From a bacterium (GTDB lineage: Bacteria; Chlamydiota; Chlamydiia; Chlamydiales; Rhabdochlamydiaceae), in NCBI GenBank assembly GCA_021802305.1, contig JAKAAD010000054.1, positions 1 to 6,792 of the forward strand: a DNA stretch of 6,792 nt, in the 5' to 3' direction. The notes beneath the pieces were generated by a model. It was not told where the DNA came from and did not search any database. It was given only the letters and a program-made list of their open reading frames with translations. Positions 6,422-6,792 of the stretch are shown here, in pieces (position 1 is the first letter of the stretch; each line of letters begins with the position of its first letter). The position numbers were made by a program, and so were the translations under genes.

Positions 6422-6792
6422 TTGACCCCAAAGCTGAAAAAGAGAATCTGACCTAGGTGTTGGACAATGCCCCACAGACCTACGAAGGTGAATAGGGAAG
6501 TGTCGAGCAACTGAGATAGCATAAGGGAACCTCCATTTCTCAGCCATAGAGGAGCTTGTATCCATCGATTTCTAAGAATGGCAAAGAAATGCACATCTAT
6601 CCACTGGGTGACGAAGAAAGATCCAAGGGATGCGCATAGGAGTCTGGGCGCTTGCGCAAGGACGATCGCATAGGCCATTTGCGTTGTATCCAGGGAACTC
6701 GGCAGAAAGAGTAAGTGCAATCTTGCAAAGATCGCAAAGGCCCCCATGCCAAAAAAGCTCACCCAGAGAGCCTTGCGTGCAGATTCCTTGCC
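6340..6792 (-). CDS. yhhQ: YhhQ/VUT-family queuosine-precursor transporter, C-terminal part
   Basis: The C-terminal 150 codons are visible; the gene begins beyond the right edge, and the frame is open to the last base. About four hydrophobic segments indicate an inner-membrane protein. Family hallmarks are GKESARKALW before a membrane helix, ASLGSFFVTQWIDVHFF, and WLRNGGSLMLSQLLDTSLF followed by WGI, the last being the conserved 'RN..S...SQ..D' signature. YhhQ proteins (about 220 residues) import queuosine precursors, and in Chlamydia trachomatis the transporter supplies queuine to Tgt. The gene ends with TGA at 6342-6340, overlapping the start region of tgt, so the two are probably translationally coupled in one operon. 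A GTG at 6762 is internal, not the start, because family similarity continues upstream of it. Confidence 0.88.
   Translation of the reverse strand, partial: GKESARKALWVSFFGMGAFAIFARLHLLFLPSSLDTTQMAYAIVLAQAPRLLCASLGSFFVTQWIDVHFFAILRNRWIQAPLWLRNGGSLMLSQLLDTSLFTFVGLWGIVQHLGQILFFSFGVKCAIILFLTPLLAIAQQLLKLPRSVSK

Noticed and set aside
6422..6565. Longer N-terminus for Tgt starting at ATG 6565
   Set aside because: The extra 48 residues overlap conserved transporter codons, look nothing like Tgt and lack a ribosome site.

Overview
The window most likely comes from a member of the phylum Chlamydiae, probably an environmental (Parachlamydia/Waddlia-like) lineage rather than the genus Chlamydia. The evidence is a tRNA-guanine transglycosylase that resembles the Chlamydia enzyme along its whole length, a PIN-PhoH protein, a HrcA-type CIRCE operator, and transposase debris that is abundant in environmental chlamydiae. 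The assignment rests on remembered protein families, not on a database search.

Left part (1-1163, minus strand). The 5' part of a secreted SH3-like protein runs off the left edge. Upstream of it, on the same strand, is a 223-residue protein with a SWIM-type CxCx4CxH zinc motif. That gene has a near-consensus sigma-70 promoter (TTGACG-17-TATAAT) and a strong Shine-Dalgarno. A CIRCE heat-shock operator (16 of 18 arm bases match) lies between it and the divergent phoH gene.

Centre-left (1308-3196, plus strand). phoH encodes an N-terminal PIN nuclease-like domain fused to a PhoH ATPase. It is followed after 14 bp by a small exported cupin protein, so the two probably form an operon downstream of the CIRCE element.

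Centre (3197-5233). This is an accessory island. It holds the decayed C-terminal part of an IS5-family transposase (minus strand), an unassigned stretch, a roughly 120-bp tract that is about 90 % A+T, an intact 243-codon gene of unknown function, and a frameshifted remnant that looks like an IS256/Mutator-family transposase (plus strand). The orphan gene is bracketed by two unrelated pieces of insertion-sequence debris.

Right part (5234-6792, minus strand). The C-terminal 150 codons of a YhhQ/VUT-family transporter overlap the start of tgt. Together they are a transporter plus transglycosylase pair, as expected for direct salvage of queuine from a eukaryotic host. Substrate-loop differences in Tgt are consistent with use of queuine rather than preQ1.

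No tRNA, rRNA, CRISPR array or convincing rho-independent terminator was seen. The best leads are the CIRCE element controlling one or both divergent genes, the orphan gene between transposase remnants, and the queuine salvage pair with its unclear tgt start.
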